This document shows positions 1 to 8,644 of a stretch of 64,000 bases of DNA, in pieces (the stretch's first letter is position 1; the number at the start of each line of letters is the position of its first letter). The translations under genes and the position numbers were made by a program. This stretch comes from Diaphorobacter caeni (GTDB taxonomy: Bacteria; Pseudomonadota; Gammaproteobacteria; Burkholderiales; Burkholderiaceae_C): assembly GCF_015354245.1 (NCBI RefSeq), contig NZ_JADKYZ010000002.1, forward strand, positions 682,001 through 746,000, given 5' to 3'. The notes beneath the pieces were generated by a model. That model was not told where the DNA came from and made no database searches. It worked only from the letters and a program-made list of their open reading frames with translations.

Positions 1-1278
1 GTTGCCTTCATCGTGCTGATGATGGTGGGCGTGCCCATTGGCGCGGCCCTGGGTCTGGCGGGCGCGGCCGCGATTGCGCTCGCGAATCAGGAGACGCAGT
101 GGTTCGGTCTGCTCGCCGTGCCGCAGAATTTCTATGCGGGTCTGGGCAAGTACCCGCTGTTGGCGATTCCGATGTTCGTGCTCGTCGGCTCGATCTTCGA
201 CCGCTCCGGCGTCGCGTTGCGCCTCGTGAACTTTGCGGTCGCCATCGTCGGACGCGGCCCCGGCATGCTGCCGCTGGTGGCCATCTCGGTGGCGATGTTT
301 CTGGGCGGCATCTCGGGCTCGGGCCCCGCGAACGCCGCCGCCGTCGGCGCGGTGATGATCGCCGCGATGAACCGCGCGGGCTATCCGGCGAGCTTCTCCG
401 CCTCGGTCGTCGGCGCCGCCGCGGCCACCGACATCCTCATCCCGCCCTCGGTCGCCTTCATCATCTACTCGGTGCTTGTGCCCGGCGCATCGGTGCCCGC
501 GCTGTTCGCAGCCGGCATGGTGCCCGGTGTGCTCGCCGGCATCGCGCTGATCTTTCCCGCCGTGTGGATGGCGCGCAAACACAAGATGGGCCACCTCGAA
601 TCCTCGCTGCCACGTCCTCCGTTCTGGAAGAGCCTGCGCGAAGCTTCGTGGGGCCTCGCCGCGCCGGTCGTGATTCTCGGGGGCATGCGCGCGGGCTGGT
701 TCACGCCGACCGAAGCCGCCGTGGTGGCGGTGTTCTACGGGCTGTTCGTCGGCATGGTCGTCTACCGCACGATCAAGGTGCGCGACCTGTTCATCATCCT
801 GCGGGAGGCGGGCGAGCTCTCCGCCGTGATCCTGCTCGTGGTCTCGCTCGCGGGCATCTTCGCGTTCTCGCTCTCGACGCTCGGCGTGATCGATCCGGTC
901 GCCAACGCCATCGTGCATTCGGGCCTCGGCGAATACGGCGTGATGGCGCTGCTGATTCTGCTGCTCATCACCGTCGGCATGTTCCTCGACGGCGTGTCGA
1001 TCTTCCTGATCTTCGTGCCGCTGCTGCTGCCTGTGATGAACCATTACAACTGGGACCCTGTCTGGTTCGGCGTGATCCTCACGCTCAAGGTCGCGCTCGG
1101 CCAGTTCACGCCGCCGCTGGCCGTCAATCTGATGGTGTCCTGCCGCATCGCCAACGTGCGCATGGAATCGACCGTGCGCTGGGTCGGCCCGATGCTGCTG
1201 GCCATGTTCCTGGTGATGATCGCGGTGATCGCGTTCCCGCAGCTGGCGCTGTGGCTGCCGAAATATCTGGGTTATTGA
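1..1278 (+). CDS. TRAP transporter large permease (DctM type), 5'-truncated
   Basis: Large membrane subunit of a tripartite ATP-independent periplasmic (TRAP) transporter, which uses an ion gradient to import organic acids delivered by a periplasmic binding protein. The reading frame is open from base 1, so the start lies outside the window. About 425 residues are present, close to the usual 425-430 of DctM, so only a few N-terminal residues are missing. The product is almost entirely hydrophobic helices with Gly-rich loops (GGISGSGPANAAAVG near residue 103), typical of the DctM half-repeat. The binding protein gene follows 61 bp downstream on the same strand. A small DctQ subunit is expected just upstream, outside the window. 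The substrate cannot be read from the sequence. Confidence 0.93.
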   Translation, partial: VAFIVLMMVGVPIGAALGLAGAAAIALANQETQWFGLLAVPQNFYAGLGKYPLLAIPMFVLVGSIFDRSGVALRLVNFAVAIVGRGPGMLPLVAISVAMFLGGISGSGPANAAAVGAVMIAAMNRAGYPASFSASVVGAAAATDILIPPSVAFIIYSVLVPGASVPALFAAGMVPGVLAGIALIFPAVWMARKHKMGHLESSLPRPPFWKSLREASWGLAAPVVILGGMRAGWFTPTEAAVVAVFYGLFVGMVVYRTIKVRDLFIILREAGELSAVILLVVSLAGIFAFSLSTLGVIDPVANAIVHSGLGEYGVMALLILLLITVGMFLDGVSIFLIFVPLLLPVMNHYNWDPVWFGVILTLKVALGQFTPPLAVNLMVSCRIANVRMESTVRWVGPMLLAMFLVMIAVIAFPQLALWLPKYLGY

Positions 1279-1314
1279 ACGATTTTTCTGAACGATTTTT
1301 CGAACTGTTTTTCT
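1277..1314 (+). repeat. Three imperfect 12-13 bp tandem repeats between the TRAP genes
   Basis: Three consecutive copies of a GAACGATTTTTCT-like unit begin at 1277, 1290 and 1302. The third copy has CTG in place of CGA. The array starts on the stop codon of the permease gene and ends just before the ribosome binding site of the binding-protein gene. It is AT-richer than its surroundings. A role in differential expression of the two cistrons is possible but only inferred. Confidence 0.7.
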
Positions 1315-1339
1315 GACCATTCAACGAGGAGACCAACGC

Positions 1340-2380
1340 ATGAAGCTTCGCACTTTCCTGACCGCCACGGCCGCAGCCGCCGCTGCTCTCGCGCTCTCGC
1401 CTTCGGCGGCGCTGGCGCAGCAGAACTACAAGAGCGAGTACCGCCTGTCGCTGGTGCTCGGCCCGCCATCGCCCTGGGGCATGGCCGGTCAGATCTGGGC
1501 CGACCTCGTGAAGGAACGCACCAAGGGCCGCATCAACATCAAGCTCTACCCCGGCGTGTCGCTGATTCAGGGCGACCAGACGCGTGAATTCAGCGCGCTG
1601 CGCCAGGGCGTGATCGACATGGCCGTCGGCTCGACCATCAACTGGTCGCCGCAGGTGAAGTCGCTGAACCTGTTCTCGCTGCCGTTCCTGATGCCTGACT
1701 ACGCTGCGGTGGATGCGCTCACGCAGGGCGAAGTCGGCAAGGAAGTCTTCAAGACGCTGGAAAAATCCGGTGTCGTGCCGCTCGCGTGGGGCGAAAACGG
1801 CTACCGCGAGCTGACCAACTCCAAGCATGCCATCAGCAAGCCCGAAGACTTGAAGGGCATGAAGATCCGCGTCGTCGGCTCGCCGATCTTCACTGACATG
1901 TTCTCCGCGATGGGCGCCAATCCCACGCAGATGAGCTGGGCGGACGCGCAGCCCGCGCTCTCCAGCGGAGCGGTGGACGGTCAGGAAAATCCGCTCTTCA
2001 TGTTCACCATCCTGAAGCTGCACACCGTCGGCCAGAAGCATGTGACGACCTGGGGCTACATGGCCGACCCGCTGGTGTTCGTGGTCAACAAGGACATCTG
2101 GGCGAGCTGGAGCAAGGCCGATCAGGACATCGTGCGCCAGGCCGCCATCGACGCGGGCAAGCAGGAAATCGGCATCGCCCGCAAGGGTCTGGTCGAGCCC
2201 GGCAAGCCGCTGCTCAAGGACATCGCCGGCATGGGCGTGACGGTCACGCAGCTCACGCCCGAGCAGCGTGCCGCATTCGTGAAGGTCACCCGCCCGGTCT
2301 ACGACAAGTGGAAGCCGACCATCGGAACCAACCTCGTGGACATGGCGGAAAAGGCCATCGCCGCACGTCCCAAGCAGTGA
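1340..2380 (+). CDS. TRAP transporter periplasmic substrate-binding protein (DctP/TAXI-like fold)
   Basis: Periplasmic solute receptor that captures an organic acid and hands it to the membrane subunits encoded just upstream. It has 346 residues, standard for DctP proteins. A signal peptide covers about residues 1-27: basic MKLR, an Ala/Leu-rich core, and an ALA-Q type cleavage site. The mature protein has the DctP features, including a lobe with PEDLKGMKIRVVGSP near residue 170 and the SGAVDGQENP segment near 212, the region that carries the ligand-contacting elements in this family. The start is well supported by a GAGGAG box 9 bases upstream. A strong intrinsic terminator follows the gene. 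Confidence 0.95.
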   Translation: MKLRTFLTATAAAAAALALSPSAALAQQNYKSEYRLSLVLGPPSPWGMAGQIWADLVKERTKGRINIKLYPGVSLIQGDQTREFSALRQGVIDMAVGSTINWSPQVKSLNLFSLPFLMPDYAAVDALTQGEVGKEVFKTLEKSGVVPLAWGENGYRELTNSKHAISKPEDLKGMKIRVVGSPIFTDMFSAMGANPTQMSWADAQPALSSGAVDGQENPLFMFTILKLHTVGQKHVTTWGYMADPLVFVVNKDIWASWSKADQDIVRQAAIDAGKQEIGIARKGLVEPGKPLLKDIAGMGVTVTQLTPEQRAAFVKVTRPVYDKWKPTIGTNLVDMAEKAIAARPKQ

Positions 2381-2404
2381 CGACCGTCCTCCCGACGTAG
2401 TACG

Positions 2405-2445
2405 AAACCGGGCATCTCAGCGACGCTGGATGCGCGGTTTTTTTT
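2405..2445 (+). terminator. Intrinsic terminator after the TRAP operon
   Basis: A 12-bp stem (AAACCGGGCATC pairing with GATGCGCGGTTT, one mismatch) closes a loop that can itself pair (CAGCG/CGCTG). It is followed by an uninterrupted run of T. It lies 24 bp after the binding-protein stop and separates the transporter from the E1 dehydrogenase genes. Confidence 0.85.
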
Positions 2446-2469
2446 CGATTTCCGAGTTTTCAACGAGAC

Positions 2470-3477
2470 ATGACCGATCTGCTTTCTCTCTACCGCACCA
2501 TGGTGCGCATCCGAGCGTTCGAGGACGCCGCCGAAGCCGCGAGTCAGGGCGGCGTCACCTGGGGCGGCGCGGCGACCGACAAGGCCGTCGAAGTGCGCGT
2601 CAAGGGCCCCCTGCATCTGTCCACGGGTCAGGAAGCCGTCGCCACCGGCGTCTGCGCCCATCTCACGCCCGAAGACCTGCTCACATCCACGCACCGCGGT
2701 CACGGCCACACGCTGGCCAAGGGCGCGGACGCGACGAAGATGATGTGCGAACTCTTCGGCCGTGCGACCGGCTACAACGGCGGCAAGGGCGGCTCCATGC
2801 ACATCGCCGATTTTTCGGTGGGCATGCTGGGCGCCAATGGCGTGGTCACCGCCGGACTGCCGATCGCCGTGGGCGCGGCGCACGCGCTCAAGATTCGCAA
2901 GACCGGCGCCATCGCCGTGAGCTTCTTCGGTGACGGCGCGATCAACCGCGGACCGTTTCTTGAAGCGCTGAACTGGGCACAGGTCTACCAGTTGCCGGTG
3001 CTCTTCGTCTGCGAGGACAACCAGATCTCCGCCACCACCAAGTCCGCACCGATGACCGCCGGCAGCAACGCCGCAAGCGCGCGTGCCGAGTCCATGGGCA
3101 TCGCCGCCACGCGCGTGGACGGCAACGATGTCGAGGCCGTGAGCGCAGCGGCCGAGACGCTGATCGAGCAAATCCGCGCGGGCTCGGGACCACGGCTGCT
3201 GCATGCGATCACCTATCGCCAGAAAGGCCACGTGTCGGTCGACCCCGCCACCTACCGCGACCCCGCCGAAGTGACGGCGGCGCTCAAGAACGACCCCATC
3301 GTGCGCGCCCGCCATCTGCTGGTGCAGCGCGGGCTGGCAGATCAGGCCGCACGCATCGAAGCCGATGCCAAGGCTGAGATCGACGCGGCGCTCGCCACGG
3401 CCAGCGCCGCCCCTTGGCCCGACCGCTCCGCGGCCTACACCGACATCATGACCACCGGGGAAGGAGTCTTTGCATGA
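2470..3477 (+). CDS. Thiamine-diphosphate dehydrogenase E1 component, alpha subunit
   Basis: Alpha subunit of a branched-chain 2-oxoacid/pyruvate/acetoin-type E1 enzyme, which decarboxylates or cleaves its substrate on thiamine diphosphate and passes the acyl group to a lipoyl-E2. It has 335 residues. The cofactor motif GDGAINRGPFLEALN starts near residue 154 and is followed by LPVLFVCEDN, the usual GDG-x(~25)-N arrangement. HRGHGHTLAKG near residue 77 is the conserved diphosphate-contacting segment. An extra stretch around residues 27-45 is somewhat unusual. The stop overlaps the beta-subunit start (ATGA). No E2 or E3 gene follows, so it cannot be told here whether the substrate is acetoin, pyruvate or another 2-oxo acid. 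Confidence 0.9.
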   Translation: MTDLLSLYRTMVRIRAFEDAAEAASQGGVTWGGAATDKAVEVRVKGPLHLSTGQEAVATGVCAHLTPEDLLTSTHRGHGHTLAKGADATKMMCELFGRATGYNGGKGGSMHIADFSVGMLGANGVVTAGLPIAVGAAHALKIRKTGAIAVSFFGDGAINRGPFLEALNWAQVYQLPVLFVCEDNQISATTKSAPMTAGSNAASARAESMGIAATRVDGNDVEAVSAAAETLIEQIRAGSGPRLLHAITYRQKGHVSVDPATYRDPAEVTAALKNDPIVRARHLLVQRGLADQAARIEADAKAEIDAALATASAAPWPDRSAAYTDIMTTGEGVFA

Positions 3478-4493
3478 CCGACTTTGCAACATCCACACCG
3501 CCCCGCGTGACCACGATGAGCTACGCCCAGGCCGCAGCCACCGCGCTGGAAGAGGCCATGCGCGCTGACCCGCATGTGGTCGCGATGGGCGAGGACCTTG
3601 GGCGCGGCGGCGTGTTCGGCCAGTACCGCACGACGGACGGCAAGAATCTGGTCGACGTGTTCGGCAGCGAGCGCGTGATCGACACGCCGATTTCCGAAGC
3701 CACCATCATGGGCGCGGGAGTGGGCATGGCGCTCGCCGGGCTGCGCCCGGTGGTCGAGATGCGCGTCGCCGATTTTGCGCTCTGCGCCATCGACGAGCTG
3801 GTGAACCAGGCCGCCAAGAACCGCTACATGTTCGGCGGACAGGGCCGCGTGCCGCTGGTGGCGCGCCTGCCCATCGGCATCTGGACGGCCTCCGCCGCGC
3901 AGCACTCGCAGTCGTTCGAAGCATGGTTCGCGCATGTGCCCGGTCTGGTGGTGGTCGCGCCATCGACGCCGGAGGACAACTACGGCCTGCTGCACGCCGC
4001 GCTCGCTTCGGGCGACCCCGTGGTCTACATGGAGCACAAGGAGCTCTGGGGCATGCAGGGCGAAGTGCGACTTGGCGAACGCGTGGAGCTCGGGCGTGCG
4101 CGCACAGCGTTTGCAGGCAGCGGCAACGGCAACGACGTGACCATCGTGTCGTGGTCCAGGCAGGTGCAGGCCTGCGTGGACGCGGCCAAGGATCTGGCCG
4201 CACAGGGCATTCATGCCGAAGTGCTCGACCTGCGCACCATCTGGCCCTGGGACAGGGATGCCGTGCTGCAGAGCGCCAGCCGGTCAAAGCATCTGCTGGT
4301 CGTGCACGAAGCCGTGCAGGCCGCTGGCTTCGGCGCCGAAGTGGCCGCGACCGTGGCCGAGCACACCGATGCGCGCGTCTCACGTCTGGGGGCGCCACGC
4401 ATTCCCGTGGGCTATGCCCACACGCTGGAGACCGAGTCGCGCGTGAGCGCCGCGCAGATCGCGCAGGCCGCCGTGCGGCTGCTCAAGCGCTGA
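3474..4493 (+). CDS. Thiamine-diphosphate dehydrogenase E1 component, beta subunit
   Basis: Beta subunit of the same alpha2beta2 E1 enzyme, 339 residues, the normal size. The N-terminal pyrimidine-binding domain shows MGEDLGRGGVFGQYR near residue 31 and DTPISEATIMGAGVGMAL near residue 65. The latter contains the Glu that activates the thiamine ring in this family. The C-terminal transketolase-C domain contains VLDLRTIWPWD and HEAVQAAGFGAE. The start at 3474 gives an ATGA overlap with the alpha subunit and a GGGGAAGGAG box upstream; an in-frame start 60 bases earlier lies inside the alpha gene and is less likely. The stop codon abuts the stop of the opposite-strand ABC exporter gene, with no spacer between them. 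Confidence 0.92.
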   Translation: MTDFATSTPPRVTTMSYAQAAATALEEAMRADPHVVAMGEDLGRGGVFGQYRTTDGKNLVDVFGSERVIDTPISEATIMGAGVGMALAGLRPVVEMRVADFALCAIDELVNQAAKNRYMFGGQGRVPLVARLPIGIWTASAAQHSQSFEAWFAHVPGLVVVAPSTPEDNYGLLHAALASGDPVVYMEHKELWGMQGEVRLGERVELGRARTAFAGSGNGNDVTIVSWSRQVQACVDAAKDLAAQGIHAEVLDLRTIWPWDRDAVLQSASRSKHLLVVHEAVQAAGFGAEVAATVAEHTDARVSRLGAPRIPVGYAHTLETESRVSAAQIAQAAVRLLKR

Positions 4494-6350
4494 TCACGCG
4501 CCGAGTCCGACCAGTGCGTCGGACTCCGTCGCGCCGCGCTCCTGGGATTCGCGCTGCAGGTTCCACATGCGCGCGTAGCGCCCATCCAGCGCAAGCAGTT
4601 GCGCATGCGTGCCGCGCTCGAGAATGCGGCCGCCCTCCATCACGATGATCTCGTGCGCATCGACCACGGTGGAGAGACGGTGCGCGATCACCAGTGCCGT
4701 CTTGTTCTGCGCGGCGCTGCGCAGCTCGTTCTGGATGGCGCGCTCGTTGGCCGAATCGAGCGCGGATGTCGCCTCGTCAAAAATCAGAATCGGAGGATTC
4801 TTGAGCAGCGTGCGCGCAATCGCGACGCGCTGCTTCTCGCCGCCGGAGAGCTTGAGCCCGCGCTCGCCCACCATCGTGTCGTAGCCCTTGGGCGTGGAGG
4901 CGATGAAGTCGTGAATGCGCGCGGCCTTCGCTGCGGCCTCGATCTCCTCGCGGGTGGCGCCCGCGCGTCCGTAGGCGATGTTGTAGGCGATGGTGTCGTT
5001 GAACAGTACGGTGTCCTGCGGCACGATGCCGATGGCGCGGCGCACGCTGGCCTGCGTGACGTCACGGATGTCCTGCCCGTCAATCGTGATGCGGCCCTGC
5101 TGCACGTCGTAGAAGCGAAACAGCAGCCGCGCGAGCGTGGACTTGCCCGAGCCCGAAGGGCCGACGACGGCGACGGTCTTGCCTGCGGGAATCTCGAAAC
5201 TCACGCCATGCAGAATCGGGCGTGCGGCCTCGTAGGCGAACTGAACGTCTTCGAACCGCACGGTCGGCGAGGCACCGCACACCAGCGCCTTGGCGCCGGG
5301 TTGATCCGCGACTTCGCGCTCGCGGTCCATCAACGAGAACATGCGGTCCAGATCGGTCAGGCTCTGCTTGATCTCGCGATAGATCGCGCCCAAAAAATTC
5401 AGCGGGATGTACAGCTGGATCATGAACGCGTTGATCATCACCAGATCGCCAAGCGTGAGACGGCCATCGACCACGCCCTGCGTCGCGCGCCAGAGCATGG
5501 CGACCAGCGCCGTGGCGATGATCAGCTGCTGCCCGGTGTTCAGCATGCTCAGCGAACGCTGGCTTTTCAGGCGTGCGGTGCGCAGCTTGTCCAGACTCTC
5601 GTCGTAGCGGCGTGCCTCGTATTCCTCGTTGTTGAAATACTTGACGGTCTCAAAGTTCAGCAGCGAATCGATGGCCTTGGTGTGCGCCGTCGAATCGGCC
5701 ATGTTGGCCTCGCGGCGAAAGCGCGTGCGCCATTCGGTCATCGAGACGGTGAACGTCACATAGAGCACCAGCGCCGCCACGGTGATCCAGAAGAACCACG
5801 CGTCGAACTTCACCGCCAGGATGCCCAGCACCAGCGCGACCTCGATGAAGGTCGGAAAGATGCTGTAGAGCGAATACGAAATCAGCGACTCGACGCCCTT
5901 GACGCCGCGCTCGATGTCTCGCGTCATTCCGCCGGTCTGGCGCTCGAGGTGAAAGCGCAGGCTCAGGCCGTGCAGATGCTGGAAGGTGTTGAGCGCGATG
6001 CTGCGCGCCGCGCCCTGCGTGGCCTTGGCGAAGACCAGTTCACGCAGCTCGGTGAACAGCGACGTCGACAGCCGCAGCAGGCCATAGGCGAGCAGCAGGC
6101 CGATCGGCACGACGAGGATCGCGGCCGCGTCACCGGGCTTGATGGACAGGGCGTCCACCAGATGCTTGAGCAGAATCGGCACGCCCACGTTCGCCAGCTT
6201 GGCCGCGAGCACGAACAGCAGCGCGGCGATCACGCGCCATTTGTATTCCATCAGAAACGGCACCAGACGCCCGAGCGTCTGCCAGTCGCTGGCGGTTCGG
6301 GGGATGGTCTTGGTGTCGGGAGAATCGGGAGATGAGCCGCGGCCGCGCAT
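4494..6350 (-). CDS. Atm1-type ABC exporter, fused permease and ATPase
   Basis: Half-size ABC exporter of the Atm1/HMT1 (ABCB7-like) group, which exports glutathione- or persulfide-type compounds and heavy-metal conjugates from the cytoplasm. It has 618 residues. A six-helix exporter domain (about residues 30-330) contains the signature [12 protein letters not shown], typical of Atm1 proteins. The ATPase follows, with Walker A GPSGSGKS, signature [16 protein letters not shown], Walker [12 protein letters not shown] and H-loop IAHRLST. It is a single-gene unit and homodimerises in this family. The stop is directly adjacent to the stop of the converging E1 beta gene and no terminator is visible, so readthrough antisense RNA is possible. 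The substrate is inferred from family only. Confidence 0.93.
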   Translation of the reverse strand: MRGRGSSPDSPDTKTIPRTASDWQTLGRLVPFLMEYKWRVIAALLFVLAAKLANVGVPILLKHLVDALSIKPGDAAAILVVPIGLLLAYGLLRLSTSLFTELRELVFAKATQGAARSIALNTFQHLHGLSLRFHLERQTGGMTRDIERGVKGVESLISYSLYSIFPTFIEVALVLGILAVKFDAWFFWITVAALVLYVTFTVSMTEWRTRFRREANMADSTAHTKAIDSLLNFETVKYFNNEEYEARRYDESLDKLRTARLKSQRSLSMLNTGQQLIIATALVAMLWRATQGVVDGRLTLGDLVMINAFMIQLYIPLNFLGAIYREIKQSLTDLDRMFSLMDREREVADQPGAKALVCGASPTVRFEDVQFAYEAARPILHGVSFEIPAGKTVAVVGPSGSGKSTLARLLFRFYDVQQGRITIDGQDIRDVTQASVRRAIGIVPQDTVLFNDTIAYNIAYGRAGATREEIEAAAKAARIHDFIASTPKGYDTMVGERGLKLSGGEKQRVAIARTLLKNPPILIFDEATSALDSANERAIQNELRSAAQNKTALVIAHRLSTVVDAHEIIVMEGGRILERGTHAQLLALDGRYARMWNLQRESQERGATESDALVGLGA

Positions 6351-6557
6351 AGGTAGATTGCTTCTTGTGGGTGCTTGTTGTTCTGGAGAATCCGGTTGAT
6401 TGTGCGCTGAAGTTCAGACACGCGTTGCACCTTCATGACTGCACCTGCACAAGGGCTGCTCGATACGGCGTCGGCACGGATGCTGGAGATTCCGGATAAT
6501 AAGGGTTTACCCTAGATTCACTTTTGTCTTTTGCGGCAACAGTGTCGAACCGATTCC

Positions 6558-7004
6558 ATGACAACAATAACCATGACCGATCCCGAAACCCTGCGCACCA
6601 TCGCGCCCAGCCTGCCCGACGACAAGGAACTGGTGCTGCGCGTCATTCCCATGCCGGGGGACACCAACAGCAACGGCGACATTTTTGGCGGTTGGGTGAT
6701 GGCCCAGGTCGATCTGGCCGGCTCCGTGCTGCCCGCCCGCATCTCGCAGGGCCGCGTCGCCACGGTCGCCGTGAAGGAATTCGTCTTCAAGCAGCCAGTG
6801 CGCGTGGGGGACATCCTGTCATTCTTCGCCCGCGTGGACCGCGTGGGCACCACGTCGATCACCGTCGATGTGGAGGTGTTCGCCGAGCGCATGTCGCTGC
6901 AGGGCCAGCACATCAAGGTGACGGAAGCGACGCTGACCTATGTCGCCATCGACGAACAGGGCCATTCGCGCGCCATTCCCAAGAAGGACGCCAAGAAGGC
7001 TTGA
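6558..7004 (+). CDS. yciA: Acyl-CoA thioesterase, YciA-like hotdog protein
   Basis: Single hotdog-fold thioesterase that hydrolyses acyl-CoA to free acid and CoA. It has 148 residues from the first ATG. The YciA hallmark GDTNSNGDIFGGWVMAQVD lies near residue 34, containing the Asp used in catalysis and the dimer-interface helix. VKEFVFKQPVRVGD near residue 75 is also conserved. A TTG start at 6531 would add nine residues but has no support; a second ATG lies 15 bases inside, and neither ATG has a strong ribosome binding site. It is transcribed divergently from the ABC exporter across about 207 bp. Confidence 0.88.
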   Translation: MTTITMTDPETLRTIAPSLPDDKELVLRVIPMPGDTNSNGDIFGGWVMAQVDLAGSVLPARISQGRVATVAVKEFVFKQPVRVGDILSFFARVDRVGTTSITVDVEVFAERMSLQGQHIKVTEATLTYVAIDEQGHSRAIPKKDAKKA

Positions 7005-7081
7005 AGCGTGGCGGACGGCTCCCGCAGGATCTCGCCGGGATCTGATCGGGATCTCCCAAGGATGCCAAGCCCCAGAAAACG

Positions 7082-7115
7082 AAAAGGCGATGCATTCAAT
7101 ATGCATCGCCTTTTT
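7082..7115. terminator. Bidirectional intrinsic terminator
   Basis: An inverted repeat built on GGCGATGCAT/ATGCATCGCC with a short loop has an A-run on the left and a T-run on the right. It can therefore terminate the plus-strand thioesterase gene and the minus-strand bactofilin gene, both of which end close by. Confidence 0.85.
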
Positions 7116-7186
7116 CATCGCTCACTCACTCGCCGCAGGGCAACCTCTGCGTTGCCCAAGGATTGCGGCAGGAGTCGTGCTGACGA

Positions 7187-7777
7187 TCAGGAAGCCGCTG
7201 CGGCGGGTGCCGACGACGTGCTGCCGCTCGCGGACGACGAGGAAGCGCCGCTGCGCGAGGCACCGTTGCCGATGCCGGCCTCGATTTCACCGGACAGCTG
7301 GCCGCCCTCTTCGATCACGACCTTGCCGTAGCGGATCTTGCCGCTGACCTTGCCGGTGCTGTAGATCACGAGCTTGTCGCGCACCGTCAGGGTGCCGTTG
7401 AATTCGCCATGGATTTCGGCGATGTCGATCTCGGCCGAGCCGCGGAATGCGCCCTGCTCGGCGATCTGGATCACGCGCGAGTCCATGGTCGCCTCGACCG
7501 TGCCTTCCACCACCAAGGTGTCGCAATCGGTGATCTCGACGCCCTTGAGCTTGATGTTCGGGCCGACGGTCAGCTTGCTGCCGGCCGACTCATTGGCGAC
7601 GCTCGAAACGGATTTGTTCACTACGGCTCCCAGGCCTGTTGCTGAAGACGACGAGGCAGCCGCGGTCGAGCCGCTGCCGCCGGACAACGATGATCCGCTG
7701 CCCAGTACCGAGCTCGGCTGGCGAGGTTGCAGTACATCAGAATCACGTTTGCCGAAAAATGGGTTTTGCACAGCCAT
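7187..7777 (-). CDS. Bactofilin family polymer-forming protein
   Basis: Bactofilins assemble spontaneously into cytoskeletal filaments that position cell-wall or polarity factors. The product has 196 residues. A central right-handed beta-helix domain (about residues 75-165) is made of short repeats such as LVVEGTVEATM, AFRGSAEIDIAEIHGEF and LVIYSTGKVSGKIRYG. It is flanked by a Ser/Gly/Ala-rich N-terminal tail and a Ser/Ala-rich C-terminal tail, the disordered ends usual in this family. The start is set by AAGGAG seven bases before ATG; the longer frame starting 21 bases upstream is unlikely. No peptidase or partner gene is adjacent. Confidence 0.9.
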   Translation of the reverse strand: MAVQNPFFGKRDSDVLQPRQPSSVLGSGSSLSGGSGSTAAASSSSATGLGAVVNKSVSSVANESAGSKLTVGPNIKLKGVEITDCDTLVVEGTVEATMDSRVIQIAEQGAFRGSAEIDIAEIHGEFNGTLTVRDKLVIYSTGKVSGKIRYGKVVIEEGGQLSGEIEAGIGNGASRSGASSSSASGSTSSAPAAAAS

Positions 7778-8142
7778 CAATTCTCCTTGAAATAACACTC
7801 AACCAGAAACTGCACAGTTTCTGTTCATCGGGCACCTTACGCACATGCGCGGTCAGCGTCAAACAAGCCCCGCCGATCCGCTCGGGCTCGTCCAACGAGT
7901 TCCGCTCGAAAAATCGGGAAATGAAAGCGCAGCCGAACCGCCTCAAGTGTGTTTGCACATGCTTTCTGATGCTGCCGCAAGACAGTCAATAGCACGCGTG
8001 CCCTATGGCGAAGAATCGTAATGAGGAAATAAGGCCTCGAACGTCTTGTTAGGCAAGAAGCGTAACCAAATGGGTCTGATTTTCCAGTTTCTCGCAGTGT
8101 TTGCAGCGCCAGGCTGCGGCGGCATGGCCTGCCGCCGCGCTT
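7778..8142. other. Intergenic stretch, 365 bp, no gene recognised
   Basis: This is a gap upstream of the bactofilin gene and downstream of the fatty-acid operon. Short frames occur, the longest 71 codons on the minus strand, but none has a ribosome binding site or recognisable product. It presumably holds the bactofilin promoter. I see no clear terminator or repeat. Confidence 0.5.
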
Positions 8143-8634
8143 TCAGGAGACGATGTAGGACGCCGTGCCGACCGAGAGCAGCTCGTCGCTCGCCGAAAGA
8201 AACTCCATGCGCACGGTCGCCACGCGCGAGCCGAGCCGCAGCACCTGAGCGCGCTGCTTGAACTGCGCGCCGATCGCGGCGCGCAGATAGTCGATGCGCA
8301 AATCGATGGTGCCGAGCCTGGAAAAGCGCTGCAGCCGCTTGGCGGGCGGCTCATCCATATGGCGCGCGCCGATGGCCGCCATCACCGCCAGCCCGGCCAT
8401 GGAATCGAGCGCCGCGCTGATCACGCCGCCGTGCACTCGATTGAAGGCGAAGTGGCCGACCAGCTCGGGCTTCATCGCGATCCGCGACTCCACGCCCTGC
8501 GGCGCGATGCGCGTGATCTGCAGACCGAGCACCTGATTGAACGCGATCTGGCGCTCGAAGATGTCGGTCAGCGCGTCGATGAACTCGGGTTCGAAGGTGA
8601 CCGCATCGGCAGCGATGGACACGTCCTGCTTCAT
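8143..8634 (-). CDS. yigI: YigI-like hotdog thioesterase
   Basis: PaaI-superfamily hotdog protein of 163 residues, closest in pattern to E. coli YigI: FNQVLGLQ near residue 30, HGGVISAALDSMAGLAVMAA near residue 65, and RFSRLGTIDLRIDYLR near residue 100. The family hydrolyses medium- to long-chain acyl-CoA. It is the last gene of the fatty-acid operon, 10 bp after the enoyl-CoA hydratase stop. The start at 8634 agrees with YigI length; an upstream start at 8775 would overlap the hydratase gene. It probably trims acyl-CoA intermediates and frees CoA. Confidence 0.87.
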   Translation of the reverse strand: MKQDVSIAADAVTFEPEFIDALTDIFERQIAFNQVLGLQITRIAPQGVESRIAMKPELVGHFAFNRVHGGVISAALDSMAGLAVMAAIGARHMDEPPAKRLQRFSRLGTIDLRIDYLRAAIGAQFKQRAQVLRLGSRVATVRMEFLSASDELLSVGTASYIVS

Positions 8635-8644
8635 GCAGCGTCCA

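Noticed and set aside
4599-6335. A 578-codon plus-strand frame across the ABC exporter
   Set aside because: Antisense shadow of a GC-rich gene; no motif and no ribosome binding site.
7743-7958. A 71-codon minus-strand frame before the bactofilin gene
   Set aside because: No recognisable features; it overlaps the bactofilin start and has no ribosome binding site.
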